The translations under genes were made by a program, and so were the position numbers. Below the pieces are notes generated by a model, which ran no database searches, was not told where the DNA came from, and saw only the letters and a program-made list of their open reading frames with translations. 64,000 nucleotides of DNA from Dugong dugon (lineage: Eukaryota > Chordata > Mammalia > Sirenia > Dugongidae), in assembly GCA_030035585.1 (NCBI GenBank), contig CM057482.1, positions 59,276,828 to 59,340,827 on the forward strand, given 5' to 3'. Shown here in pieces: positions 36,467 through 51,284 of the stretch; the first letter of the stretch is position 1, and the number at the start of each line of letters is the position of its first letter.

Positions 36467-37171
36467 ATGACAGCAACAAACCCACTTCTATCAATAATTA
36501 CACTGAATGTAAATGGACTCAATGCACCCATAAAGAGATGGATAGTGACAGAATGGATAAGAAAACAGGATCCATCAATATGCTATCTACAGGAGACACA
36601 CCTTAGACACGAAGATGAGAATTTATTAAAAGTCAAAGGTTGGGAAAAAATATACAAAGCTAACAACTACCAAAAAAGAGCAGGAGTGGCAATTCTAATC
36701 TCAGATAAAATAGACTTAAAAACAAAATCTACCATAAAAGATAAAGAAGGACACTTTATAATGATTAAGGGGATGATCGATCATGAAGACATAACCATAA
36801 TAAACATCTACGCACCCAATGACAGGGCTCCAAAATACATAAAACAAACTCTAACAACATTGAAAACAGAAATTGACAGTTCCACAATAGTAGTAGGAAA
36901 CTTGAACACACCACTCTCAGTAAAGGACAAAACAACTAAGAAGAAATTCAGCAAACATACAGAAGACCTAAAGGGCACAATCAGCCAACTTGACCTCATA
37001 GACATATATAGAACACTCCATCCAACCCCTGCAAAGTACACGTTCTTTTCCAATGCACATGGAACGTTCTCCAGAATAGACCACATCTTAGGCCACAGAG
37101 CAATCCTCAACAAGATCCAAAACGTTGAGATAATAAAAGTATCTTCTCTGACCACTATGCCATCAAGGTAG
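36467..37171 (+). pseudogene. L1 ORF2 endonuclease domain, catalytically changed
   Basis: Encodes the APE-like endonuclease: ITLNVNGLNAPIKR (N site), CYLQETHLR (E site), IINIYAPNDRAPKYIK and YTFFSNAHGTFSRIDHILGH. The usual GDFNTPLS is GNLNTPLS here, replacing the catalytic Asp, and a frameshift removes the SDH motif that should follow VSSL. Such a protein would not nick DNA by the normal mechanism. Confidence 0.93.
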
Positions 37172-37650
37172 AAATTAACAATAGAAAGAGCAAGGTAAAA
37201 AAAATCAACTACAAAGAAACTGAATAATACCCTGCTTACACATCACTGGGTAATAGAAGAAATCAGAGATGGAATAAAAAATTCCTAGAATCAAATGAGA
37301 ACAAAAACACATCATACCAAAACTTTTGGGGCACAGCAAAAGCAGTCCTCAGAGGACAAATAGCAATAGATGCACATATCAAAAAAGAAGAAAAAGACAA
37401 AATCAAAACATTAACTACAGAACTCAAACAAATAGAAAGAGAACAGCAAAACAAGCCCACAACCACAGGAAGAAAGGAAACAGTAAAGATCAGAGCAGAA
37501 ATAAATGAAATAGAGAACAGAAAAACAATAGAAAGAATCAACAAAACCAAAAGTTAGTTCTTTGAAAGAATCAACAAAAGCGACAAACCACTGGCCAGAC
37601 TGACAAAAGAAAAACAGGAGAGGACACAAATAACCCAAATAAGAAATGAA

Positions 37651-38395
37651 ATGAGGGACATTGCAACAGACCCAACTAAAATAAAAAGGATTATAACAGA
37701 ATATTATGAAAAACTATACTCCAACAAATTTGAAAACCTAGAGGAAATGGATAAATTTCTAGAAACACACGGCCTACCCAAACTACAACAAAGTGATGCT
37801 GAAAATCTGAACAGACCCATAACAAGAGAAGAGATTGAAAAGGTAATAAAAAAAACTTCCAACCAAAAAAAGTCCTGGCCCAGATGGTTTCACTGGAGAA
37901 TTCTACAAAACATTTACAGAAGAGCTTGTACCAGTACTACTCAAGCTATTTCAGAGCATAGCAGAGGAAGCAACAGTTCCAAATTCATTCTATGAAGCCA
38001 GCATAACGGTGATACCAAAACCAGGCAAAGACACCACAAAAAAAGAAAATTACAAACCAATATCTCTCATTAATATAGATGCAAAAATTCTGAAGAAAAT
38101 TCTAGTCAATAGAATTCAGCATCACATCAAAAAAATAATACAGCATGACCAAGTAGGATTCATATCAGGTATGCAAGGATGCTTCAACATTAGAAAATCA
38201 ATCAACATAATCCACCACATAAACAAAAGGAAAGAAAATAATCACATGATCATCTCAATTGATGCAGAAAAGGGATTTGACGAAGTCCAACACCCATTCC
38301 TGATAAAAACACTTAATAAAAACAGATATAGAAGGGAAATTTCTCAAAATAATAAAGGGAATCTATGCAAAACCAATGGCCAACATCATTCTTAA
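37651..38395 (+). pseudogene. L1 ORF2 region between endonuclease and RT, broken
   Basis: Two overlapping-register pieces: [20 protein letters not shown] ... PITREEIEKVI at 37651-37995, and [20 protein letters not shown] with [20 protein letters not shown] and [20 protein letters not shown] at 38009-38395. These are the Z domain and start of the reverse transcriptase, separated by frameshifts. Confidence 0.9.
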
Positions 38396-39488
38396 TGGAG
38401 ACAGGCTGAAAACATCCCCCTTGAGAACAGGAACAAGAGAAGGATGCCCTTTATCACCACTCCTATTTAACATTGTGCTGGAAGTTCTAGCTAGAGCAAT
38501 AAGGCAAGAAAAAGAAATCAAGGGCATCCAAATTGGTAATGAAGAAGTTAAACTGTCCCTGTTTGCAGATGATATGATACTACACACAGAAAACCCTAAA
38601 GACGCCACGAGAAATCTACTGGAACTAATAGAAAGATTCAGCAGAGTAGCAGGATGCAAGATAAACATTCAAAAATCAGTTGTATTCCTATACACCAATA
38701 AGGAGAACGATGAAAAGGAGATCAGGAAAACAATACCATTTTCAATAGCCCCTAAAAAGATAAAATACTTAGGAATAAATCTGACCAGGAATGTAAAAGA
38801 CCTATACAAAGAAAACTACAAAACACTACTGCAAGAAACCCAAAGGGATCTACATAAATGGAAAAACATACCAGGCTCATGGATAGGCAGACTCAACATT
38901 GTGAAAATGACAATTCTACCCAAAGCAATTTACAAATACAACGCAATCCCGATCCAAATACCAACAACATTCTTCAAAGAGATGGAAAAACTAATCATTA
39001 ACTTTATATGGAAAGGGAATAAGCCCCTAATAAGTAAAGCGCTACTGAAGAAGAAGAATAAAGTTGGAAGACTCACACTACCTGACTTCAGAACCTACTA
39101 TACAGCTACAGTAGTCAAAACAGCCTGGTACCTGTACAATGACAGATACATTGACCAATGGAACAGAATTGAGAACCCAGATGTAAATCCATCCACCTAC
39201 GGTCACCTGATCTTCGACAAGGGCCCAAAGTCCATCAAATGGGGAAAAGACAGTCTTTTTAACAAATGGTGCTGGCAAAACTGGATATCCATCTGCAAAA
39301 AAATGAAACAAGACCCATATCTCACACCGTATACAAAAACTACTTCAAAATGGATCAAAGACCTGAATATAAAGCCTAAAACTATAATGTTCATAGAAGA
39401 AAACATAGGACCAACGTTACAGATCCTAATACACAGCATTAACAGGATACAAACCATAACCATCAACACAAAAACTCCAGAAGATTAG
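38376..39488 (+). pseudogene. L1 ORF2 reverse transcriptase core, open 370 codons
   Basis: Contains [20 protein letters not shown], the catalytic LFADDMIL box, [14 protein letters not shown], the thumb region [20 protein letters not shown], and [14 protein letters not shown] with [20 protein letters not shown]. It stays open for 370 codons but is out of frame with upstream ORF2 and has no own start context. It is a fragment of a dead element. Confidence 0.93.
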
Positions 39489-39681
39489 CTAGATAACTGG
39501 GATCTTCTAAAAATCAAACACCTATGCTCTTCAAAAGACTTCACCAAAAGAGTAAAAAGAGAACCTACAGACTGGGGAAAAAAATTTTGGACAGTACAAG
39601 TCAGACAAAGGTATAATCTCCATAATCTACAAGAAAATCCAACACCTCTACAACAAAAAGACAAATAATCCTAGTTAAAAA

Positions 39682-40293
39682 TTGGGAAAGGAAAGGAACA
39701 AACACTTCATCAAAGAAGACATTCAAGCGGCCAACAGACACATGAGGAAATGCTCACAATCCCTAGCCATTAGAGAATTGCAAATTAAAACCACAATGAG
39801 ATACCATCTCACCCCGGCATTACTGGCACAAATCAAAAACACTGGAAATAACAAATGTTGGAGAGGCTGCGGAGAGATTGGAACTCTTATGCACTGCTGG
39901 TATGGAATGTAAAATGATGCAGCCATTTTGGAAAATGATATGGCACTTCCTTAGAAAGGTAGAAATAGAAATACCATATGATCCAGCAATCCCACTCCTA
40001 GGAATATATCCTAGAGAAATAAGAGCCATCACACGAGTAGACACATACGCACACCCATGTTCATGGCAGAATTGTTCACATTAGCAAAAAGATGGAAACA
40101 AGCTAGATGCCCATCAACAGATGAATGGATAAACAAACGATGGTACATACACACAATGGAGTACTATGCAACGAGAAAGAACAATGATGAATCTGTGAAG
40201 CATCTCATAACATGGATGAAACTGGAGGACATTATGCTGAGTGAAATAAGTCGATCACAAAAGGACAAATATTGTATGAGACCTCTATTGTAA
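39682..40293 (+). pseudogene. L1 ORF2 C-terminal Cys domain, broken
   Basis: [20 protein letters not shown] precedes the Cys-rich [17 protein letters not shown] motif. Further pieces in shifted frames read PAIPLLGIYP and ARCPSTDEWINKRWYIHTME, ending MRPLL. It is the C-terminal end of ORF2p with at least two frame changes. Confidence 0.9.
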
Positions 40294-41796
40294 AAACTCA
40301 TGAAAAAGTTTACACACAAAATGTAACAATCTTTGTTGGTTACAAGGGATGGGAAGGGTGAGGAGGGGAAATACTAAATAGACAATGGATAAGTGGTATC
40401 TTTGGTGAAGGGTGAAACAGTACACAATACTGGGGAAGCCAGCACAACTTGTACAAGGAAAGGTCATGGAAGCTCTATAGACACATCCAAACTCCCCGAG
40501 GGACTGAATTGCTAGGCAAGGACTGTAAGGACCATGGTCTCAAGAAACATCTAGCTCAACTGGCATAACACAGTTTATAAAGACAATGTTCTACATTCTA
40601 CCTTGGTGGGGTCTTAAAAGACTGTGAGCAGCCATCTCAGATACTCCCCTGATCTCACCCCTTCCAGAGCAAGGGAGAATGAAGAGAACAGGATACAAGG
40701 AAAAGATTAGTCCAAAGAACTAATGGACCACAGCTACCAAGCCTTCCACCAGACAGAGTCCAGTACAGCTAGAGGCTACTACTACTGACTGCTCTGACCA
40801 GGATCACAACAGAGAGTTTTGGACAGAGCTGTAGAAGGATGTAGAACAGAATTCCAATACACACAAAAAAGACCAGATTTACTGGCCAGAAAGAGACTGG
40901 AGAAACCCCGAGACTATGTCCTCCAGACACCCTTTCAGCTCAGTGGTGAAGTCACTTCCAAGGTTCACCATTCAGCCAGGGATTGGACAGCCCCATAAAA
41001 CAAAATGGGACTAATGAGGCACAGCAGTCCAGGGTCAAGGACTAGAAGGCAGAAGGGGACAGGAAAGCTAGTGATAGGGAACCCAAGGTTGAGTAAGGAC
41101 AGTGTTGACATGTAGTGGGGTTGTTAACCACTGTCTTAGGGCAACATGTGTACTGTTTTTATTCTGTAAACCTTCAGCTAAAGTGAGAATAGCAGCACAA
41201 CTGGAAGAACGTAATTGATGTCACTGAACTGTGCATGTAGAAATTTTTGAAATGGTGTATCTTTGGCTATGTATATTTTCACCAAAAAAAAAAAAAAGGT
41301 CGAGAAGGGAGAGGGTTGACATGTCATGGGGTTGTTAACCAATGTCATAAAACAATATGTGTACTGACTGTTTAATGAGAAACTCTTTGTTCTGTAAACC
41401 TTCACCTAAAGTACAATAAAAAAAATTAAATCTTCTGACCCATTAGAAATGTATTTTTTAAAATCCTTAATTATTCTATGTAATATTTTTGCAGTTTTCT
41501 GTATATGTTTTGTGAGATATATTGATGCTATTGTAAATGGCATAACTCTTGATATTGGTAACAATGATGTCATCTTTCCTATTTTCCTCATTAGTTAAGC
41601 CAGAGATTTATCAATTATTATTGATCTTGTCAATGAACTAGTTTTTGCTTTCATTTATTTTTCCTATTGTTGTTCCACTCTGATCTTTATACTATTCTTT
41701 CTTCTGCTTACTTTTAATTGAATTTGCTCTTCTATTTCTAGTCTCTTAGGGTGGAAGCTGAGGTCATTGATTTGAGCTATTTCTTCTTTTCTAATA

Positions 41797-41842
41797 TAGG
41801 GTCACTATGAGTTGTAATCAACTCAATGGTAACAGGTTTAAT
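41797..41842 (+). mobile_element. AfroSINE/RTE 3'-tail fragment
   Basis: Only the terminal ~46 bp is present: gggtcactatgagttgtaat followed by 'caactcaatggtaacaggtt'. It is flanked by aatata on both sides, so this is probably a strongly 5'-truncated insertion. Confidence 0.75.
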
Positions 41843-41883
41843 ATAGGTGAATAAAACCAAAAGAAAAATGAAAAAACAGACGC

Positions 41884-42075
41884 ACTGCAGTCGAGGTGAT
41901 TACAACTCATAGCCACCCTATACACAGAGTAGAACTTCCCCGTAGAGCTTCCAAAGCTGTAAATCTTTATGAAAGCAGACTGCCACATCTTCTTCCTGCA
42001 GAGCAGCTGATGGGTTCGAACCACTGACCTTTCGGTTAGCAGCAGAGCGTTTTGACCACTGCACCACCAGTGGTG
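41884..42075 (-). mobile_element. AfroSINE, minus strand
   Basis: The reverse complement head is accactggtggtgcagtggtc, with 'ggtcagtggttcgaaccca' as a good B-box-like match. The body 'gtggcagtctgctttcataa' and tail 'ggctatgagttgtaatca' are present. Confidence 0.9.
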
Positions 42076-42104
42076 TAAATTTTCTTCTAAATATTGCTTT
42101 AGAT

Positions 42105-42314
42105 CAGAGACAAGCAAACTCTGGCTTGCATACTGGCCATGTTTTTAAGAAATATATCTTTATTGGAAAACAGATATACCCATTCATTTATGTACTGTCT
42201 ATTACTACTTTTGTGTTACAATGGCAGAGACAAGTAGTTTCCCAAGAGATTGTTGGTCCTCATGCCTATAATATTAACTATCTGGCCATTTAAGAAAAAG
42301 TTTGCTGACTCCTG
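42105..42314 (+). mobile_element. hAT-type non-autonomous DNA transposon (210 bp)
   Basis: Terminal inverted repeats: CAGAGACAAGCAAACT at the left pairs with AGTTTGCTGACTCCTG at the right (two mismatches). The 8-bp flanks CTTTAGAT and CTTTAGAA are a target duplication with one mismatch. Internal sentences ('tctggccatttaagaaaaag', 'ctattactacttttg', 'caatggcagagacaagtag') match a common eutherian MER1/Charlie-group repeat. Strand is arbitrary. Confidence 0.88.
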
Positions 42315-43917
42315 CTTTAGAAGATCTCACAAGTTTTCATATGTTCTGTTTGCATTATGCATTCAGTTCCAAATACTTTCTATTTACAATTTTAATTTTT
42401 TCCTTCACCTTTGACTCTTGGGTTATTTAGAGTACGTTAGTTTCCAAATATTTGAGGATTTTCTAAATATCTTTTTTATTCATTTCTAATTCAATTCAAC
42501 TGTGGCCAGAGAACATATTTTGTATTACTTGAATCCTGTCAAGTTTATTGAGATTTGTTGTATGTCCTAGAATATGGTCTAACTTGGTAAATGTTTCATG
42601 TGAATACACTTTCTGATATTGTTGGATGGAGTTTTCTGCAAGTAGCTATTAGGTCAAGCGGCTGATAATGTTGTTCAAGTCTTCTATATCCTTGCTGATG
42701 TCCTGTCTACTTGTTCTATCAATCACTGTGAGAGATGTATTGAAATATTCAACTATAACTGACGATTTATCTGTTGCTTCTTGCCGCTGTTTCAGTTTTT
42801 ATTTCATGTATTTTGAAGCTTTGTCGTTGGTTGAATAAATGCTTAGGACTGTTATACCATCTTTATGAACTTATCTTTTCATCATTATGAAACGTCCCTC
42901 TTTAATCCTGGTAATATTCTTTGCTCTGCAGTCTACTATGTCATATTAATATAATCATTTTGTTATATTAATATAACCACTCCAGCTTTCCTCCAATGAG
43001 TCTTAGTGTACTGTATTTTTTGCCATTCCTTTACATTTAATCTATTTGTGTCTTTGTATTTTAAGTGTGTGTCTTGTAAACAGCATATAGTTGGATCAAG
43101 CTTTTTGTTCCCTGCCTTTTAATTGGGACAATCCCTGCCTTTTAACTGGGATATTGTCTATTTACTTTTATGTGGTTATTCATATGGTTAGGCTTAACTC
43201 CTGCTATTTGACTCATGTTTGTCCCATCTATTCTTTACTTTCTTTTTCCTGCTTTCTACTGTATTAGCTGAATGTTATTTATGACTCTATATTACATCCT
43301 TTGCTGGCTTATTAGCTGTTAGTCTTTGTCTTGTCATTTTAATGGTTGCTTTAGAGTTTATAGCATACGTTTTTAACTTGTCGGTCCACCTTCAAGTGAC
43401 ATTATGTCAACTTACATATTGTATGAGAACCTTACATTAGTGTACTTTAATTTCTTCTCTCCTGGTATTTATAATATTGATGTCATAATCTTACTTATAC
43501 ATATGTTATAAACCCCTTAAAATTATTTTTATTTAAACCCTTGCCTTTTAAAGTTATTTAAATAAGTAGAAAAAATCATATTAATTTACCCATGTAATTA
43601 TCATTTCTGGTGTTCATTCCTTTGTGTAGATCCATGTTTCCATCTGGTATTATTTTTCTTCTGCTTTAAGGACCTTCTTTGGCATTTCTTGCAGCACAAG
43701 TCTTCTGCTGATGGATTCTTTTAGCTTTTATATATTAGAAAAAGTCTTTTCTTATATATAAGGATATAACATTTTCACTCATATTTGAGTTGACGCTTTT
43801 TTTTTCTTTTAGCACTTTAAAAACGTTGTCCCATTATCTTCTCACTTGCATTGTTTCTGAAGATAAATCTGTGGTCATCCTTTTTTTCTTTGTATGTAAT
43901 ATCTTCTTTCCATGGCA

Positions 43918-44081
43918 AAAACCAAACCCATTGCCCCTGAGTCAATTCTGACTCATAGCAACCCTACAATACAGAGCAGAACTGTCTCATACAGTTTCCA
44001 AGGAGCACCTGGTAGATTCAAACTGCCGACCTTTTGGTTAGCAGCCATAGTACTTAACCACTACACCACCAGGGTTTCCTT
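43918..44081 (-). mobile_element. AfroSINE, minus strand, with 11-bp target duplication
   Basis: The reverse complement head is ggaaaccctggtggtgtagt, then 'gctaaccaaaaggtcggc' and the tail 'gggcaatgggtttggttttt'. TTTCCATGGCA occurs on both sides (43907-43917 and 44082-44092). Inserted in the old minus-strand L1. Confidence 0.93.
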
Positions 44082-45440
44082 TTTCCATGGCAGCTTTTAC
44101 AATTTTCTCTTTATTACTACTTTTGTACAATCTGAGTATGATGTGACAATGTAGTCTTCTTGTGTATTGGGTTCACCTCTTGATCCTGTGGGTTTACACC
44201 ACTCATAAAATTTGGAAATATTGAGATTATTTTTTTCTTCATTTTTTTCCTGTTCCCTGCCTTCTTTGGAAACTAGAATTACATGTTAGACCACTTGAAG
44301 TTTTCCCATAGTTTATTAATGTTTTTAATTTCCTGTATTACCTTTTCACTGTGCTTCAGTTTTAAAATTTTTTATTGCTGTTTTCAAGTTCACTAATCTT
44401 TCCTTCTGCAATCTCTAATCTACTGTTAATCCTATCCTGTATGTTTTTTCTCTCAGACATTATAGTTATCATCTCTAAAAGTTTTATTGGGGCCTTCTTT
44501 ATATCTTTTGTGTTTCTACTTAATAAGTACCTAGAACACAGTTATAATAATAGTTTTAATTACCTTGCCTGTTAATTCTAACATCAGTGTCTGTTCTGGA
44601 TTGGTTTATAATTTTCTCGTTGTCCACGGGTCATATTTTCTTGCTTCTTTCCAAAAGGATTGCCTACAAAATCTTTTATTGGATGCCAGACATTGTGAAT
44701 TTTATCCTATGTGTTGTTGGATACTTTCGTATCCCTGTAAGTATTCTTGAGGTTCGTTCTGGAATGCCGTTAAATTACTTAGAAACAGTTTGATTCTTTG
44801 GGGTCTTTAAGATATTTTAGGTGGAACCAGAACAGTGTTTAGTCTAGAGCTAATTATTCCACACTACTGAGGTAAGACACTTGTGGGTACGCTACCCAGT
44901 GCCCCATTAATTAAGAGGTTTTCCAGTCTATCTAGCCGGAACAGACATTAATTATTCCAAGTCCTGTGTTGGTAGCAAGCACTCTTCCTTCTAATCTTTT
45001 ATGGGTTGTTCTCCTCCTGGCCTTGAATAGTTTCCTCACGTGTGCACTGATATGAATACTATGATGAATACTCAAGGGGAACCCTCTTGAACTTTGGGGT
45101 TCTCTCTGTGTACAGCTATTTCCTCTCTGATACTCTGTCCTACAAACTCTAGCCACCTTGGTCTTCCAATATTGTAAGTTCCATCTCCTCAACTCCAGAA
45201 GTCCAATGGCCTCACCTGGATCTCATTCCCTGTAAGACATCCTGGAAACTCCAGACAGTGATCTGGGCCATCATAGGGCTCAGATCATTTGTTTCCTGTC
45301 TCTCAGAGATCACTGTCTTTTGTTGCCTGATGTCCAGTGTCTTTATAACCATTGTTTCATGTATTTTTTTTAAATTATTGTCTCAAGCAAGAGAGCGAAT
45401 CTAGCACCTTAGACTGGTCAAAAGCAGAAGCTGTGCTATC

Positions 45441-48162
<2,722 letters not shown>

Positions 48163-48661
48163 TGTCATGGATTGAATTGTGGCCCCCCCAAAATATGTGT
48201 TAACTTGGTTAAGCCATGATTCCCAGTGTTGTGTGGTTGTCTTCCACTTTGTGATTGTAATTTTATGTTAAAGAGGATTAGGTGGGATTGTAACACCACC
48301 CTTACCCAGGTCTCATCACTGATCCAATGTAAAAGGAGTTACCCTGGGGTGTGGCCTGCACCACCTTTTATCTTACATGAGATAAAGGAAAGAGAAGGAA
48401 GCAGAGAGCTGGGGACCTCATACCACCAAGAAAGCAATGCTGGGAGCAGAGCTTGTCCTTTGGACCCACAGTCCCTGTGTGAGAAGCTCCTCATCTGGGG
48501 AAACACTGATGAGAAGGCTGGCAGAGAAAGAAAGCCTTCCCCTGGAGCTGACACCCTGAATTTGGACTTTTAGCCTACTTTACTGTGAGGAAATAAATTT
48601 CTCTTTGTTAAAGCCATCCACTGTGGTATTTCTGTTATAACAGCACTAGATGACTATGACA
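48163..48661 (+). mobile_element. MaLR-like solo LTR
   Basis: TGTCATGGATTGAATTGTGG at the left and 'agcactagatgactatgaca' at the right, with 'gaggaaataaatttctcttt'. It is about 499 bp and aligns along its length with the copies at 22754 and 30829. Flanking 5-mers (gtcag, gttgg) match only 3 of 5. Confidence 0.88.
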
Positions 48662-50144
48662 GTTGGCTAATGTGGTGGCTTTCAAATAAGTGTCTGCCAC
48701 AGAGAGCTCTGGTTGGAGGAGAGCAGGTGTATGGCCCAGGATTGTGCTCTGGGGCCTGCTTTTTGCCCCGAGGTGTCCAAAGGGCATGATTTGAAACATC
48801 AGTAGTGCAGATTACCCTTCTTAATGCCCTCCAAACACTTTCACTCCATCATTCATTTACCCTCAGAAGAAGCCCCAGGTCCTCAGAGATGATGATGTCC
48901 CATCCTGCCCAGGAGAGGTGATGGGTCCAGCCTCTCCCACCCTGAATACCCATCTGCACATGGGTCAGGACAACAGACAGCAAATGGGCAGACCTAGGCT
49001 GGAGCCCAAGTCTCCCACAGCGACAGCAGCGGACCAAGTGGGCACCTCAAGCCTCTGCTAGGTAGGGATGCAGAGAGCTGACTTGCTCCCTGCTCCTTCC
49101 ATCCTTCCTCCTCCCCTTCCCTCCCCACACTCCCAATTCTCTATGACTCTCCGCTCTCCAGAGTCCAAATGCCTTCTCCCCAGGAGTCTCCTGAGCTGCA
49201 AGTAGCTCCCTACGGCAATTTTGAAGGCACTTATGTCACAAACCTCAGGGTCCAGGCTGGCTCCTCATCTCATCTAATTCCCTAACAGGTCATCACTGTG
49301 ATGACAAAAACCAGAAGAGTGCAGCTGAAGGACCCACCGGCTAATGCTGGCCCCTCCCTGTGAGGCCCTGCAGGGTACCTGCCCTGTCACTCTTAAACCC
49401 CCAGGGCCAACCTGAGTGCTGTACATGGCAAGTCTAAGCAGGGAGGACACAGGCCTGGGGCCAAGGCTGACAGAACTTTAAGAATATAAAGTATGGATAC
49501 AAGATCTGACCCATGGCCCAGAAGGCTGTGGGAGATTCTGGGAAGTAGTCTCTGGCGCTCATTAAATGCTGAATGATTGAAGTGGATGGAATTAAAAGAA
49601 GCTGAATTTCTCACTCCCCAAGTGTCCCTGTAGAGCCTTGCCAGACTGGCCCTGACTCCACTCAGCCTGGTCAGTCCAGCAGCCTTCTGGCCCCCATGAC
49701 AACCTCTCCAGTCCTCACGCTAGGCACTCCTGTGCAGCTCAGAGACAGGAGCCTCCCAGCCATCTGAGTCACCTGAGGCCATGGATGGGAGGGGGTGCAG
49801 GGACAATAGCCTCTAGTACCTGGTTGTTAGTGGTTAGGATTAAAGTCTAATCTCCATGAAAGCAAGGCCTGTGTCTTCTCATTCCTTGCAAGTGTTTCTG
49901 CAGCAGCTGTGGCCACCCTCACAGCTGTCACAGTACTACAGCCATGTGGTGTTGGAACAGTGCAGCATGGCTTATACAAAGCACTTGCCAACACAGCAGC
50001 TCAACTGAAACTTGTGGGCCCGTGAGGTGAGCAGATGTGCATTCTCACGGGTGCAAAGATGGAGCCCTGAGCAAGGCTGTCCAGGCAGAACCACACCTTC
50101 TGCGAGCCCAGTCAGAACACCTGTGGCAGAAGCATGCTGCATAC
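48662..50144. other. intron 13 remainder, nothing recognised
   Basis: Relatively GC-rich unique-looking sequence leading to exon 13. A short L2-like phrase near 49850 ('ctccatgaaagcaaggcctg') is too brief to call. Confidence 0.5.
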
Positions 50145-50269
50145 CTGATGGTCACAGGAGTGAAGAGCAGCATGGTGGTGACATTGTCTAAGAAGGCAGA
50201 GAGGATGGCAGCAATGAGACACAGAATGATGATCATGGGCCACACTCTTCCCCGGGAGAACTGGTAGGC
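50145..50269 (-). CDS. OCA2: OCA2 exon 13 (P protein, residues ~414-455)
   Basis: A 125-nt exon with acceptor gtgctgcag and donor CAG/gtatgca. It encodes [20 protein letters not shown] then [20 protein letters not shown] and I, plus two bases of Arg 455. It covers a short basic loop, a membrane helix and the conserved LDN-TT-LLFTPV motif. Human disease positions R419 and V443 are unchanged. Differences from human from memory are R416Q (also Gln in mouse), L417F, A424P, M428I and V435I. The Pro at 424 sits at the start of the helix. Confidence 0.98.
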
Positions 50270-50946
50270 CTGCAGCACACACACAGAAAAAGGAACAAGA
50301 CAGACCATTGGGGTCATGCATACGTGGCATTCTTCATTAGTAACGCTAAAGGTGATTAAATAGTATCTTAAAATAAGTTTAAATAAATAAGTTTTCAATT
50401 GTTAAAAAAAAACAAGCACACCAGTAGTCTTTACACTAGTTTTGCTCTCCTCTTGCCGATTCTGAATGATAGAACCATCAGCCCTTTGCAAATTCTGAAG
50501 GTCAGAACATGCTGGTGTGTTCCCCCAGGGTTGTGGTTATGAAAGTGAATATGCTCAATGTTTAGAAAGCAATCATTAAAATTATTTTACCAAAAACAAA
50601 GTAATCAGAGGCTGATGACTTAAAATATTTGCATAGTCTAAAATGCAAAACAATTTTGATGTGTAGCTCTCAAGCTGCCAATTTATGTAATATTACACAA
50701 ACATTCAATCTCAGTACTCTTCTCCTTGATCTTCTTCAGGTATTTATCGAGAAGCTGAGAGTACTGCTCAGAGCCATATTACTTCTTAGCACTGCAACTG
50801 TACCGGCTTTACAGACGTCATTTTTCAAAAGGAAGGCAGGATTTTAAAATATTTGCTTCAATGATAGTTTTATTTACTAAATACGTAATAGTGGGAAAAT
50901 ATATTAATTAATTAATATACAACTATTAAATTTACATTTAACCTAC

Positions 50947-51003
50947 CTTCACAGCACAATAATCAAAAAATCCAGTATCTGAAAATATGGCTACTAAGAT
51001 CAT
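50947..51003 (-). CDS. OCA2: OCA2 exon 12 (P protein, residues ~395-413)
   Basis: A 57-nt, phase-0 exon with acceptor ctcccatag and donor AAG/gtaggt. It encodes MILVAIFSDTGFFDYCAVK, the continuation of a membrane helix and its cytoplasmic exit. The only change from human I can name is E403D. It lies 677 nt upstream of exon 13 on the transcript, the shortest intron in this window. Confidence 0.96.
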
Positions 51004-51284
51004 CTATGGGAGAACAAGAAACAAAAGACAAGGAGAATGTTTTAGCAGAGCAGTGTTTCACAATGGTCAGAGTAATGTTATATAAGCCATGGCTCTAAGA
51101 GAAAGCTCCCCCACCACCAAGCTCTGCATCTCTCATTGAAAGGCCTTCACTTCATCATCTTGTCACTCACCTCTGTTCCAGGAGAACTAATTAGCTCCCT
51201 GAAGGGAGGCTCTTTCAAGTGCTTTGGCACCTACCTTCTAGTCAGGGATTTGTCCAAGAGACACATTATCATTCCATCTTATCT

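Larger units (their letters stand above)
33112..41427 (+). mobile_element. near full-length L1, plus strand, inactive (8.3 kb)
   Basis: 5' UTR at 33112-35075 (starts near 'gagttctggcaaaatggcac'), broken ORF1 at 35076-36073, broken ORF2 at 36467-40293, and a long 3' UTR ending 'cacctaaagtacaataaaaa'. AAATCTT at 33105-33111 and 41428-41434 is a candidate short target duplication. Both ORFs carry stops and frameshifts and one endonuclease catalytic residue is changed, so it is a fossil, though of modest divergence. The 5' UTR has a tandem 283-bp repeat and the 3' UTR a duplicated terminus. Confidence 0.93.
41530..45440 (-). mobile_element. old L1 (L1M-type), minus strand, ORF2 start to 5' end
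   Basis: Minus-strand L1 sentences run from ORF2 leftwards ('ttatcaattattattgatct', 'gttgttccactctg') through the endonuclease ('tttgaagctttgtcgttggt', 'ccactccagctttcctcc') and ORF1, to a 5' end near 'gtgtctttataaccattg' and 'tggtcaaaagcagaagctg'. It was later interrupted by AfroSINEs and a hAT element. No reading frame survives. Confidence 0.85.
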
